A stretch of DNA of 28,225 bases from Bacillota bacterium (lineage in GTDB: Bacteria > Bacillota > Clostridia > Christensenellales > CAG-138), in assembly GCA_023461495.1 (NCBI GenBank), contig JAEYLA010000264.1, forward strand, positions 1 through 28,225, written 5' to 3'. The notes under the pieces were generated by a model. That model searched no databases. It was not told the origin of the DNA and saw nothing but the letters and a program-made list of their open reading frames with translations. Made by a program: the position numbers and the translations under genes. This document shows positions 20,737-28,225 of this stretch, piece after piece; within the stretch, counting starts at the first letter, position 1; each line of letters opens with the position of its first letter.

Positions 20737-22062
20737 TTAAGAATTGGCTTTTTCAAACACAGCCGCATACGGCGCGGGGTCAACGACGGCAACCGCGCAC
20801 GCCGCTTCCCATACGCTCAGCGAGCGGTCTCCATAATCGTAATTGTCGTTGATCAGGGAGGCAAGCTCGTTGGCATTTTCTAAGGCTGGCACTTCGCCCA
20901 GCTCTAAAAACATGTGCAGCAGTTCCTGCGCCATAGTGACGCGTTCGTCATCCGTTGTGGTTCCATACCAACCGTCCACATAGAGCTGCGTGTACGTATA
21001 GTAGCTGTAGCGGTCCAGAATGGAATAAATCTCATTCTCTTCGTCGGTCAAATCCCCTTCCGCCGCATCCGCGTCCTTCTTTACAAATGGCACGTCGATA
21101 TCCGTTATATGCAGTCCATCCTCATCTACATAGGCCGGGGTATCGCCAATGAGCAGCACGCCGTCCTCAAAGCCCCAGCTGCCTACGCTAAAGGACATGC
21201 CGTACATCATGGCGTAACTGGTATCTGCATTGATCTGCAGTTCTCCGCCGTTTACCGTCGTGTATATCCCGGGAAGCATGGCAGATATCTCTTCCTCATA
21301 CGCTTGCTGCTCCGCCTGTTTCGCCTCACTCTCTGCAAGCATTTCGTTGGCTTGTTCCTCCATCTTGGCGTAAAGGTTTCTTCCTGAAATACCAAGTGTC
21401 TGGCAGAGCACGTCAAAATAACCGCCCTCGGCTTGATAGTCCAGCTTCCCGCTCAGCGTTCCGGTACGGCTCTCCTCGTTGGAAATCTCCGCTACAATAG
21501 CGCGCGCCTGCAGCGTGATCATGGGCGCAAAGTTCGCTGCGGAGGATGCGTCCCCCACAAGTCCGCCTCTCTCGTACAACGCGTTGATGATCACGCGCGT
21601 CCCCGGAACGGCGGTGGAGTACATCTGGCCTGTAAGATCGTTGACGCTCAACTTGAGCGCCTCCGCCAGCGTGGGATCGTTTTCGGCAGGCGGCGTATAG
21701 TTCTCAACGTTAATCCCGGTAGCTGCGCAGAACGCCGCAAACGCCGAGCCGGGCGCTGCAGGATCCTCCACTTCCACGCTTCCCATCCGCTTGCCGACCT
21801 CGGAAAGCTTTATCTCCCCGCCGTCGGTATACCATGTGATCTCATCCATGGCTTTGAGCATGCGCGTCTGGTCGCTGTCTGAGAGGGTAAAATACTCGTT
21901 GCGCGAAAGTACGATCGCCTCCGCCTGCTTGTTATAATTCGGGCTGTCGTTCGTCCCCGCGGCTATGATATTGCAGCCTGTCGCAAACACAAGCAAGGCT
22001 GTAATAAGCAGCAGGAGCAGCGCCGATACTTTTTTATTTTTCTTGTAGGTTCCGGTTTTCAT
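20737..22062 (-). CDS. Secretion-cluster lipoprotein, unknown function
   Basis: A 441-residue predicted lipoprotein. It has a basic N-terminus, a hydrophobic core (12-26) and the lipobox-like A-T-G-C with Cys30 as the lipidation site, so it would sit on the outer face of the membrane. A Glu/Gln/Ala-rich helix (~235-265) is probably a coiled coil. The C-terminal part is acidic and Tyr-rich ('LDRYSYYTYTQLYVDGWYG'). I recognise no enzymatic family. ATG 22062 follows AAGGAGG at 5 nt. It lies between esaB (12 nt upstream) and the first WXG100 gene (28 nt downstream), so it probably serves the secretion system, for example as an extracytoplasmic chaperone or channel part. Confidence 0.7.
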   Translation of the reverse strand: MKTGTYKKNKKVSALLLLLITALLVFATGCNIIAAGTNDSPNYNKQAEAIVLSRNEYFTLSDSDQTRMLKAMDEITWYTDGGEIKLSEVGKRMGSVEVEDPAAPGSAFAAFCAATGINVENYTPPAENDPTLAEALKLSVNDLTGQMYSTAVPGTRVIINALYERGGLVGDASSAANFAPMITLQARAIVAEISNEESRTGTLSGKLDYQAEGGYFDVLCQTLGISGRNLYAKMEEQANEMLAESEAKQAEQQAYEEEISAMLPGIYTTVNGGELQINADTSYAMMYGMSFSVGSWGFEDGVLLIGDTPAYVDEDGLHITDIDVPFVKKDADAAEGDLTDEENEIYSILDRYSYYTYTQLYVDGWYGTTTDDERVTMAQELLHMFLELGEVPALENANELASLINDNYDYGDRSLSVWEAACAVAVVDPAPYAAVFEKANS

Positions 22063-22074
22063 ATGGCCTCCTTG

Positions 22075-22329
22075 TTATAACAGAATAATAGTGTCGCCGC
22101 TTTTTACATCTACTTCCAGCAACGTTTCGTTATCCTGCAGCAGGCCTTCGAGCTGCCGGGAACAAAACAGCACCTGGGAAGGGTCCGCAAACAGCGCGTG
22201 GTTCTCAAGTTCGCAGATCTGGCGGATAAATTCCCGTTTTACTTCTCCCACCGTCATACAGCTTTCGGCGCGGAATTCATATATTTTGGCGTTGCCGGGC
22301 GCCTGCACTTCCAGATAAAGCTTGCTCAT
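22075..22329 (-). CDS. esaB: EsaB/YukD ubiquitin-like protein of the type VII system
   Basis: An 84-residue ubiquitin-fold protein (EsaB in Staphylococcus, YukD in Bacillus), a small cytoplasmic component required for or regulating type VII secretion. It shows the beta-grasp order: 'KLYLEVQAPGNAKIYEFRAE' hairpin, 'TVGEVKREFIRQI' helix, 'SQVLFCSRQLEGLLQDNETLLEVDVKSGDTIILL'. There is no C-terminal Gly-Gly for conjugation, as usual for YukD. ATG 22329 overlaps the essC stop (ATGA) with AAGGAGG inside the end of essC, implying coupled translation. Confidence 0.85.
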   Translation of the reverse strand: MSKLYLEVQAPGNAKIYEFRAESCMTVGEVKREFIRQICELENHALFADPSQVLFCSRQLEGLLQDNETLLEVDVKSGDTIILL

Positions 22330-25300
22330 TTTGCTTCCACCTCCTTGACGACGGGCGTTATGATCTTCACTGTCTTCAAATCCGCCGCTGCATATGCCAC
22401 CCCCGGCGGGAGCTTGCGTATATTGTCGGCAACGGAGAGCGGAAAGTGCAAGATGCTTTGCTGGTCAAACATTCCGCCCAGGTGAATGCCCCTGCTATAC
22501 CCTACATAAGTCCGCATGGCGGCGTAACGCACGGCATCGGCATAATCATCCGGCGTGATGGCGGCAAAGAACTGTATCTTATGCTGCCGCCCCTTCTGGA
22601 GCGCGACCTCCATAAACTCGTTCATCTGCAGGTGCGGGCTATAGACAGCTTCCATAAACGCGCGCATGTCATTAATCAGAAACACGATGCGCGGATAATC
22701 GGAAAGCGCCGTTTTGACGTCTCCGCCAAAATCCCTTGCATCCGCAACGATCGCGTTTCTTGCGCTGAATTCCGGCACAAGTACCTCTTCCATCAATTCA
22801 AATAGCTCGGCGTCGTTATGCGCTGCCCGTTCAAAGGGCAGCTTTTGCGCAAGTAGGCCATCCGGCGCGTCAAACAGGAGCAGCCGCGCGCCCTTCTTTT
22901 GTGCCTGCAACGCTGTTGCAGCCAGGAAATTGGTCTTTCCGCTCCCGCCTGCGCCGCTGACCGAGAAGCAAAATTCTTCATCCAAGTCCAGCGTCACAAG
23001 CGTTCCATCTTCCATATTCAGGCCTGCTGATAGTACATTGTCTTTGAGCTGCCTGACATCGTCCCGGCCCATAAGCGCTTCGTAACTGAGCCGCTCAACC
23101 GCCTCACCGATCTTTTTTACGCCCTGCGTCCCCGTTTCCTGTACGGCGGCAAAGCGTTTTCTGAGCGTCTGCGTCTGGGAGAGGCCGGGTTCCTCGCGCA
23201 TACAAAGCGCAACCTGGAATTCCAGCGGCATGGGCGCTTTTATAAGCCCTCGCCCCGGCGTGCGGCCTTCGGGGATCATCTCGGTACGCGTTCCGACAAC
23301 GGCTTCATACTCGAAGCGATCCTGCATCTGCAGGCCGATGCCCGATGTAAAGTTCTGCCGGATACGGCTCCTGAGCTCACCCGCGTTGTTCATGGTCAGC
23401 ACAAGGTAAATGCCGTAGCTCGCGCCCTCGCGGGAAAGCGCGACAAGATCGTCCTCATACTGGCCGTAGCTTTCCATGAAGGCGACGTAATTGTCAATCA
23501 GGAACACGATGGCCGGGCAATCCTGCTTCTGTATGGCGTATTCCCGGAAGGATCCCACGCCCTGCGCGGAAAACGCGCGTTTTCTGTGCTGCAGGGCATC
23601 GCGCAGCAGCGTGAAGGTTTCCGATAGTTTTTCATCTTCTCCTTCAAGCAGCACGGCGCCCACGTGGGGAAGGTTCTGGAACACGCCCATTGTACGGCTG
23701 GAGAAATCCGCAATGTAGAGGTTGACCTCCTGCGGCGTATACCGGGTCACCGCACCATAGATGAGCGTTTGGATTAGAGTGGTCTTCCCCGCGCCGCCGG
23801 TGCCGCAGATGAGCAGGTGTCCGTCCGTCAAGAAGTCCACCGCGCAAGGGTACTGACGCTGTTCTTCGGGCGCGTCCAGCAGGCCCACGGGCAGCAGGAG
23901 GGAGACGCCCTGCGGCTTTTCCAAATCAGGCAATTCGCTGAGATAAACCGTGTGGGAAAGCGGCGGCAGCCATATCTGCTTGACGGCGGGGATGCCGTTT
24001 TCCTCCGCAAGCTTTGCCGCGTACTTGACCACCGCGTCCAATTGGGTCACTTTCGCGATATTGTCGCTCTTTTTCAGCTTCTTCTTTTTCGGTGCGCCTC
24101 CTTTGCCAACGAGGGTAATCAGCTCCGCCTTTGCGCCACGGCTGCCCTCAAACGGAATGTTCGGCTCATATTCCGCGCCCGACCAGCCGGACTGGAACTC
24201 TTCAAAGATTTCGTCGCTGCCCACCTGGAAATATCCGCGCCCCGTGCCGGTGATAAACGCCGCGTCCGGGCGTTTTAGCATCTCGTTGCTGTCCTGCTTG
24301 TCTGCAACCCTCAAGCACAGGCGGAAGCGCGTATTGGACCAGATTTCATCATCCACCACGCCGCTTGGCTTCTGTGTGGCGAGTATGAGGTTGACACCGA
24401 GCGAACGCCCCACGCGTGCGGCGGAAACGAGCGCGCGCACAAATTCCGGCTGCTCTTTTTTGAGTTCCGCAAATTCATCCGCAATGATCAGAAGGTGCGG
24501 CATAGGTTCTGTCGCGGTGCCCGCACGGTACAGCTCAATATAAGCGTCGATGTGCTTGACCTTGTATTCATTGAACATGCGCTGGCGGGACTTGATTTCC
24601 GCGTGGATGGAGAGCAGCGCGCGGTTGGTGGCGTTGCCGCCGAGGTTTGTAATGACGCCCGAAAGATGCGGTAGCCCCAAAAAGCTCTGCGCCATGCCGC
24701 CGCCCTTGTAATCGATGAGGATAAACGCAACCTCATGCGGGTGATAGTTGACCGCAAGGGAAAGGATGTAGCTTTGCAGCGTTTCGGATTTCCCCGAGCC
24801 TGTGGTGCCAGCCACAAGCCCGTGCGGGCCGTGGAATTTCTCATGGATATCAAGGTAGAGCGGTTGATTGCCTGCCTTGTGGCCTACAAGGCTCTTCATG
24901 CTTTCATAGGTGCGGTTTTCAAGCCAGCGGTGGAGCATATCTAATTCCTCCACGCAGGAGGTCTGATACATATCAAGGAACGTCAGCAGGTCGGGAACAG
25001 CGGCGGAAGCGCCCGTTTCGCGCACACGGAAATTCGAGAGCGCGCGGGAAAACGCGTCCATCTGCCCAGAGTCAAGAGGATCAAACACAACATGCTCCCG
25101 CTGCGCAAACACGCCTGCGGTGCTGTAAAAGCCCTGCATCTGCGCATCATCGCGGACAATGGCCGTGCAGCCCGCGGGCAGCCTATCTACGGCGTCCGCA
25201 AGGCAGATGACCGATATTCCAAGCTCCCGCGCGGGATTCATCAGGTATTTTGCAATGGGCGCTTCTTCAATCAGCGACCAATCCGCAACCACCACAATAT

Positions 25301-26939
25301 AGTGGGGCAAAATCTTCTGCCCTTCCTCCGCAGGAGCATTCGCCTTTTCCATGCGGCTGCGGATTACGCCCGAAAGATGGTACATCACATCGCCCACGCT
25401 GTTTTTATCGTTTGCAATCATACGAAGCTTCCCATCCGGCGTCCACACATGCGGCAAAAACCGCGCATACGTCCAACTGTCGAGCTCGCGCAGCGGATAC
25501 ACAAAACACATGCGCACGTCCGTATAGGAGGTTAGCCCCGCAACTTGCGCGCAAATCTGCCCTGCGATGCGGATTGCCTTTGTACGGGCATCACTCACAA
25601 CGCCTGCCATACGGTTTTCATAGAGGGAGAATCCCACCGGCACATCCTGAAGCTCCGCCATGTCAAAACGCAGCCGTTCCGCCATATCATTGAGCGGATC
25701 GTACGCGGACAGAAGCTGCTCTTTTGCTGTGCTGACAGGATTGGGCGAGGGCATTGTTCCACGCCCGATGCGCACAAAGAGAAAATCTTCATGCGCGGCG
25801 CTCTTTTCCCACAGGCGCGGGCTTGCCTCAAGCGCAAATCCAACCGCCTCAGATGCGGAAGGCATCATACGCGTAAGTACACCTTTGTTGTATGCCTGCT
25901 TTTCCATCAGGCGCGCGGCGAGCTTGTTGATGTAGGCGGTATAATCGTTCACCCGCTTTTGCTCGGCCCTGCTTTCCTCACTGTTCTGGTAACGGATATT
26001 GAATATGGCCCACATGCCTGCCATGAGTGCGGAGCCGACCGTCATAATAAGGCCGCTTCCCATGGAACCGCTTTCGCTTCCAAGCATCATCGCGCCCACC
26101 GCCATGGGGATCATCATGGTAAAGGGGGGGCCGATGGTCAATAGCAGCGGCTGCCGCTTTTGTTCGTTCTTCTGGGGGCATTTTTCAATGGAAAACGCTT
26201 CTTCATCCAGCCGCTCCAGCTTCCGGGGCGCGCGCAGAAAATAATCCTCCTCCGCAGCCTCCCGCTCCCGGTCCTCTTCTTGCTCCGGCGCCGGCGCTAT
26301 GCGGATAGGCTTGAGGGATGTCTCGTTTACCTGACGCTGTCCGCCGGGGTTGTTGACGCCCAGCACATTGCCAAGGTATACAAGCTTAAGCCCAACGATG
26401 TACACGATATCCCCGTAGCGCAGGATATGGCGGCCCGTCAGCCTGCGGCCATTGACAAATGTGCCGTTGACGCTGTTAAGATCCTCGACATAAGCGGCGT
26501 CCTTTTCCAGCGTGATTTCAGCATGGCGCGGCGAGCAGAATTTGTTGGTGTAGATTATTGCGCTCTGTGACCCGCTGCCTATGGCAACGCGGGGAAATGT
26601 CTTTGCATTCAGAAAGAACTTGTCAAAGCGGGTGTTGCCCTCTTGTACCTCCTCCGCAGTGAGGGAAAACACGTTGTCTCCCTTTTTCATCTGCGCGTTA
26701 AGCAGCAGCCCGCCGGTGAGTTCTACCTTCTGCGCCGGCTGCTCGTCGCGTATAAGCGTGAACTGGCGTCCGGAAGAAAGTGTCCAGACATTGTCCCACA
26801 CTTCGAGGGGCAAGATAATGTCCTCCTCCCATCCGCTGATATGGGGGCGTATGGCAACAGGCACTGTTTTATTATCCACATTGGGCAAATAGCTTTCCTG
26901 GAAGCCGTTTTCAAATACGGCGGTCAGCAAAAAACTCAT
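22326..26939 (-). CDS. essC: EssC/YukBA type VII secretion motor ATPase (FHA-FtsK/SpoIIIE)
   Basis: A 1,537-residue membrane ATPase that recognises and drives export of WXG100 substrates. Order: N-terminal beta domain (1-~95), FHA domain (~113-190: 'SPRHAEITLEKDAAYVEDLNSVNGTFVNGRRL', the S-x-x-H and N-G phosphopeptide-binding residues), a helix pair at ~265-320, then three FtsK/SpoIIIE domains. D1 has Walker A G-T-T-G-S-G-K-S (~709) and Walker B 'LLIIADEFAEL'. D2 has G-T-G-G-A-G-K-T (~1043) and 'VFLIDNY' with no catalytic Glu. D3 has G-A-G-G-S-G-K-T (~1326) and 'VFLINDM'. An active D1 with degenerate D2/D3 is the family norm. ATG 26939 follows AGGAGG at 5 nt. The D3/C-terminal region is where substrate specificity lies in Staphylococcus. 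Confidence 0.95.
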   Translation of the reverse strand: MSFLLTAVFENGFQESYLPNVDNKTVPVAIRPHISGWEEDIILPLEVWDNVWTLSSGRQFTLIRDEQPAQKVELTGGLLLNAQMKKGDNVFSLTAEEVQEGNTRFDKFFLNAKTFPRVAIGSGSQSAIIYTNKFCSPRHAEITLEKDAAYVEDLNSVNGTFVNGRRLTGRHILRYGDIVYIVGLKLVYLGNVLGVNNPGGQRQVNETSLKPIRIAPAPEQEEDREREAAEEDYFLRAPRKLERLDEEAFSIEKCPQKNEQKRQPLLLTIGPPFTMMIPMAVGAMMLGSESGSMGSGLIMTVGSALMAGMWAIFNIRYQNSEESRAEQKRVNDYTAYINKLAARLMEKQAYNKGVLTRMMPSASEAVGFALEASPRLWEKSAAHEDFLFVRIGRGTMPSPNPVSTAKEQLLSAYDPLNDMAERLRFDMAELQDVPVGFSLYENRMAGVVSDARTKAIRIAGQICAQVAGLTSYTDVRMCFVYPLRELDSWTYARFLPHVWTPDGKLRMIANDKNSVGDVMYHLSGVIRSRMEKANAPAEEGQKILPHYIVVVADWSLIEEAPIAKYLMNPARELGISVICLADAVDRLPAGCTAIVRDDAQMQGFYSTAGVFAQREHVVFDPLDSGQMDAFSRALSNFRVRETGASAAVPDLLTFLDMYQTSCVEELDMLHRWLENRTYESMKSLVGHKAGNQPLYLDIHEKFHGPHGLVAGTTGSGKSETLQSYILSLAVNYHPHEVAFILIDYKGGGMAQSFLGLPHLSGVITNLGGNATNRALLSIHAEIKSRQRMFNEYKVKHIDAYIELYRAGTATEPMPHLLIIADEFAELKKEQPEFVRALVSAARVGRSLGVNLILATQKPSGVVDDEIWSNTRFRLCLRVADKQDSNEMLKRPDAAFITGTGRGYFQVGSDEIFEEFQSGWSGAEYEPNIPFEGSRGAKAELITLVGKGGAPKKKKLKKSDNIAKVTQLDAVVKYAAKLAEENGIPAVKQIWLPPLSHTVYLSELPDLEKPQGVSLLLPVGLLDAPEEQRQYPCAVDFLTDGHLLICGTGGAGKTTLIQTLIYGAVTRYTPQEVNLYIADFSSRTMGVFQNLPHVGAVLLEGEDEKLSETFTLLRDALQHRKRAFSAQGVGSFREYAIQKQDCPAIVFLIDNYVAFMESYGQYEDDLVALSREGASYGIYLVLTMNNAGELRSRIRQNFTSGIGLQMQDRFEYEAVVGTRTEMIPEGRTPGRGLIKAPMPLEFQVALCMREEPGLSQTQTLRKRFAAVQETGTQGVKKIGEAVERLSYEALMGRDDVRQLKDNVLSAGLNMEDGTLVTLDLDEEFCFSVSGAGGSGKTNFLAATALQAQKKGARLLLFDAPDGLLAQKLPFERAAHNDAELFELMEEVLVPEFSARNAIVADARDFGGDVKTALSDYPRIVFLINDMRAFMEAVYSPHLQMNEFMEVALQKGRQHKIQFFAAITPDDYADAVRYAAMRTYVGYSRGIHLGGMFDQQSILHFPLSVADNIRKLPPGVAYAAADLKTVKIITPVVKEVEAK

Positions 26940-26954
26940 ATAGACCTCCTATCC

Positions 26955-28085
26955 TTACCGGAGCGGGAATTCGATTGCGCTGTTACCCATCGCGCTGTTG
27001 AACAGTGCCCTGCCTGCTGTCTCGTTGACCGCACTGTAGATAACCAGCGTACCCTGTGCATACTGGTCATCCGAGCCGCGTGCGGCGATTTCCGCAAAGC
27101 AGCGGATGGGCGTACCGTCCGGATCGATATAGAACGCCGCCCGGACCAGCTCACCGTTGTTGCCTCCCGACTGATATTTAAAATCCCGGTAGACGACCTT
27201 CTGCCCGAACACCGTCTCCACCACCTCCAGGCATTCGCTCAGGAATTCTGCGTAGCACTGCTTCAAATCGCCGGTGGATGCGTAGACCTCGTTGAACCGG
27301 TCCGTCCAGTTCTCTGTGACCATTAGTCCGTAATCACCGCTATACAGCACCACCTTTTCTTCGTAAGGCTCTGATATCACATCCAGCTCGCAGGGTATGG
27401 TCAAAAACTGGCCGGTGATGGGGTTGTAGTAGCTGTAGCAGCCCTCCGGCGCATCCGGAAAGCCCAGCACGGAAAGGTCGGCGGGCGCAAGCGTGCCTTC
27501 CGTACCCGAAAGCTGCAGGCTTAAAATAATGCTCTGGTACATCGCATCCATCTCATCGGCTTTCTGAGCGCCCTGTTCGCGTCCAAACAAATCCAGCAGC
27601 ACGCGCCCGCCAAACTGGCTGATGGCAAGCTGTGCCTCGTAGGTTTTTCCTTCATCCTCATATGAGAACACCGCCGCCCCTGCAATGCTGCCATCCTGCG
27701 CGATATTTACCTTGGGCGTATAGCCGTTGAGTGGGCTGCCGCCTGTAAAAAGCAGCGCGTGCTTTTGCATGAGCGCCTCTACGGAGGCGCTTAAATCTCC
27801 GTGCCCCGCGAGGAAAAGCTCTACCTCATGGGTGATATCTGAAATCAACCCGCCGCAGTCCAGGCCCGCGACGGAGGTGATGGTAATGACGCTGCCGCTC
27901 TCCTGTATCGTCCACCCAACAGGATAAGAGAACGAAAGACCGTTTTCTTCGCTTTTGTAATCGCGCGCCGCAACCTCCGGCGCGGGAGTAGACAAAGCAA
28001 CCTCTTTCTGTTTATCCCCGCATGCGGCGAATAACAGCATAAGCAGCAATAACAGGGGCAGCAGCATCCGCTTGATAGCAGCCAT
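26955..28085 (-). CDS. Secretion-cluster lipoprotein with PsbP-like N-terminal part
   Basis: A 376-residue predicted lipoprotein. The hydrophobic signal (6-19) is followed by F-A-A-C with Cys22 as the lipidation site. Residues ~42-190 begin 'KSEENGLSFSYPVGWTIQESGSVITI', a pattern seen in PsbP/DUF1795-like extracytoplasmic domains, followed by a long helix and 'QLAISQFGGRVLLDLFGRE'. The second half ('SYYNPITGQFLTIPCELDVISE...') may be another alpha/beta domain. No catalytic motif recognised. ATG 28085 follows AAGGAGG at 7 nt, overlapping the stop of the preceding gene. It lies 15 nt before essC, pointing to a role in the type VII apparatus. Confidence 0.65.
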   Translation of the reverse strand: MAAIKRMLLPLLLLLMLLFAACGDKQKEVALSTPAPEVAARDYKSEENGLSFSYPVGWTIQESGSVITITSVAGLDCGGLISDITHEVELFLAGHGDLSASVEALMQKHALLFTGGSPLNGYTPKVNIAQDGSIAGAAVFSYEDEGKTYEAQLAISQFGGRVLLDLFGREQGAQKADEMDAMYQSIILSLQLSGTEGTLAPADLSVLGFPDAPEGCYSYYNPITGQFLTIPCELDVISEPYEEKVVLYSGDYGLMVTENWTDRFNEVYASTGDLKQCYAEFLSECLEVVETVFGQKVVYRDFKYQSGGNNGELVRAAFYIDPDGTPIRCFAEIAARGSDDQYAQGTLVIYSAVNETAGRALFNSAMGNSAIEFPLR

Positions 28086-28096
28086 ATAAATCCTCC

Positions 28097-28225
28097 TTAT
28101 CCTACCGCAACGCTCATGGATGCCGCCATAACGTCAAAATACTCCTGCGCTTCGGCGCCAAGATCGTGCCCTATGGCGATCATGCAGATATCCTCCACTT
28201 CAAACAGGCGAAGCGCGCAAACATT
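28097..28225 (-). CDS. Partial CDS, C-terminal 42 residues, unknown
   Basis: An open frame enters from the right edge on the minus strand and stops at TAA 28097-28099, 11 nt before the lipoprotein start; the lipoprotein's AAGGAGG overlaps this stop. The visible tail reads 'LRLFEVEDICMIAIGHDLGA' followed by 'EAQEYFDVMAASMSVAVG'. The tight spacing shows a gene of the same operon. No family can be assigned from this fragment; type VII components not otherwise seen (EssA, EssB, EsaA) would be expected in this direction. Confidence 0.7.
   Translation of the reverse strand, partial: NVCALRLFEVEDICMIAIGHDLGAEAQEYFDVMAASMSVAVG

Noticed and set aside
25092..26144. Several plus-strand frames of 147-199 codons opposite essC
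   Set aside because: Antisense to the well-supported EssC frame; His/Arg/Cys-rich composition typical of reverse-complement reading.

Overview
The window looks like chromosomal DNA of a Bacillota member, most likely a Clostridia-class anaerobe of moderate to high GC. Evidence: strong AGGAGG-type ribosome binding sites before nearly every gene, occasional TTG starts, a Gram-positive type VII (ESX/WXG100) secretion cluster with an FHA-FtsK EssC, and KdpDE-like and TrkA-type potassium genes. Apart from a partial gene at the left edge, every gene is on the minus strand, so transcription runs right to left. Family calls are from reading translations by eye; no searches were run.

Region 1 (about 1-7.7 kb) is an accessory metabolic block with visibly lower GC than the rest. 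Left to right: the 3' end of a plus-strand DUF169 gene; a membrane-anchored choloylglycine-hydrolase-like Ntn amidase; a GNAT acetyltransferase; a six-helix membrane protein; a nitroreductase; a flavin reductase; a VOC protein; an alpha/beta hydrolase; and a TetR regulator. The TetR promoter overlaps a perfect 44-bp palindrome, its probable operator. A 360-bp hairpin-rich spacer and a second alpha/beta hydrolase follow. The redox and hydrolase genes probably form one TetR-controlled run with some internal promoters.

Region 2 (about 7.8-15.1 kb) is the most interesting: a cation-homeostasis module. In transcription order it holds a KdpD-like sensor kinase (DUF4118 membrane part, no N-terminal KdpD/USP input part), a KdpE-like regulator and a bidirectional terminator. 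Next come four 7-bp direct repeats (GTGTGAG type) in two pairs of 11-bp spacing, ending 9 nt upstream of a possible -10 box. Then follow a TPR-RCK_C fusion, a P-type ATPase with Na+,K+-ATPase-like (P2C) signature residues, and two full-length TrkA (RCK_N-RCK_C) proteins. No TrkH/KtrB or KdpFABC subunit is present. The layout suggests a two-component-controlled ion pump carrying its own nucleotide- or ligand-sensing RCK proteins.

Region 3 (15.1-15.6 kb) is intergenic. It carries the kinase promoter and a degenerate tRNA-like sequence, with D-arm and T-arm remnants but no anticodon arm, followed by a terminator.

Region 4 (15.6-28.2 kb) is a type VII secretion locus ending in a separately promoted hybrid histidine kinase. 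In transcription order: a partial unknown gene, a lipoprotein, EssC, EsaB/YukD, a second lipoprotein, five tandem WXG100 proteins, an Ala/Gly-rich WXG-length protein with a glycine-zipper segment, and a 60-residue two-helix membrane protein. Gaps of 11-28 nt indicate one operon. EssA, EssB and EsaA are not seen and may lie beyond the right edge.
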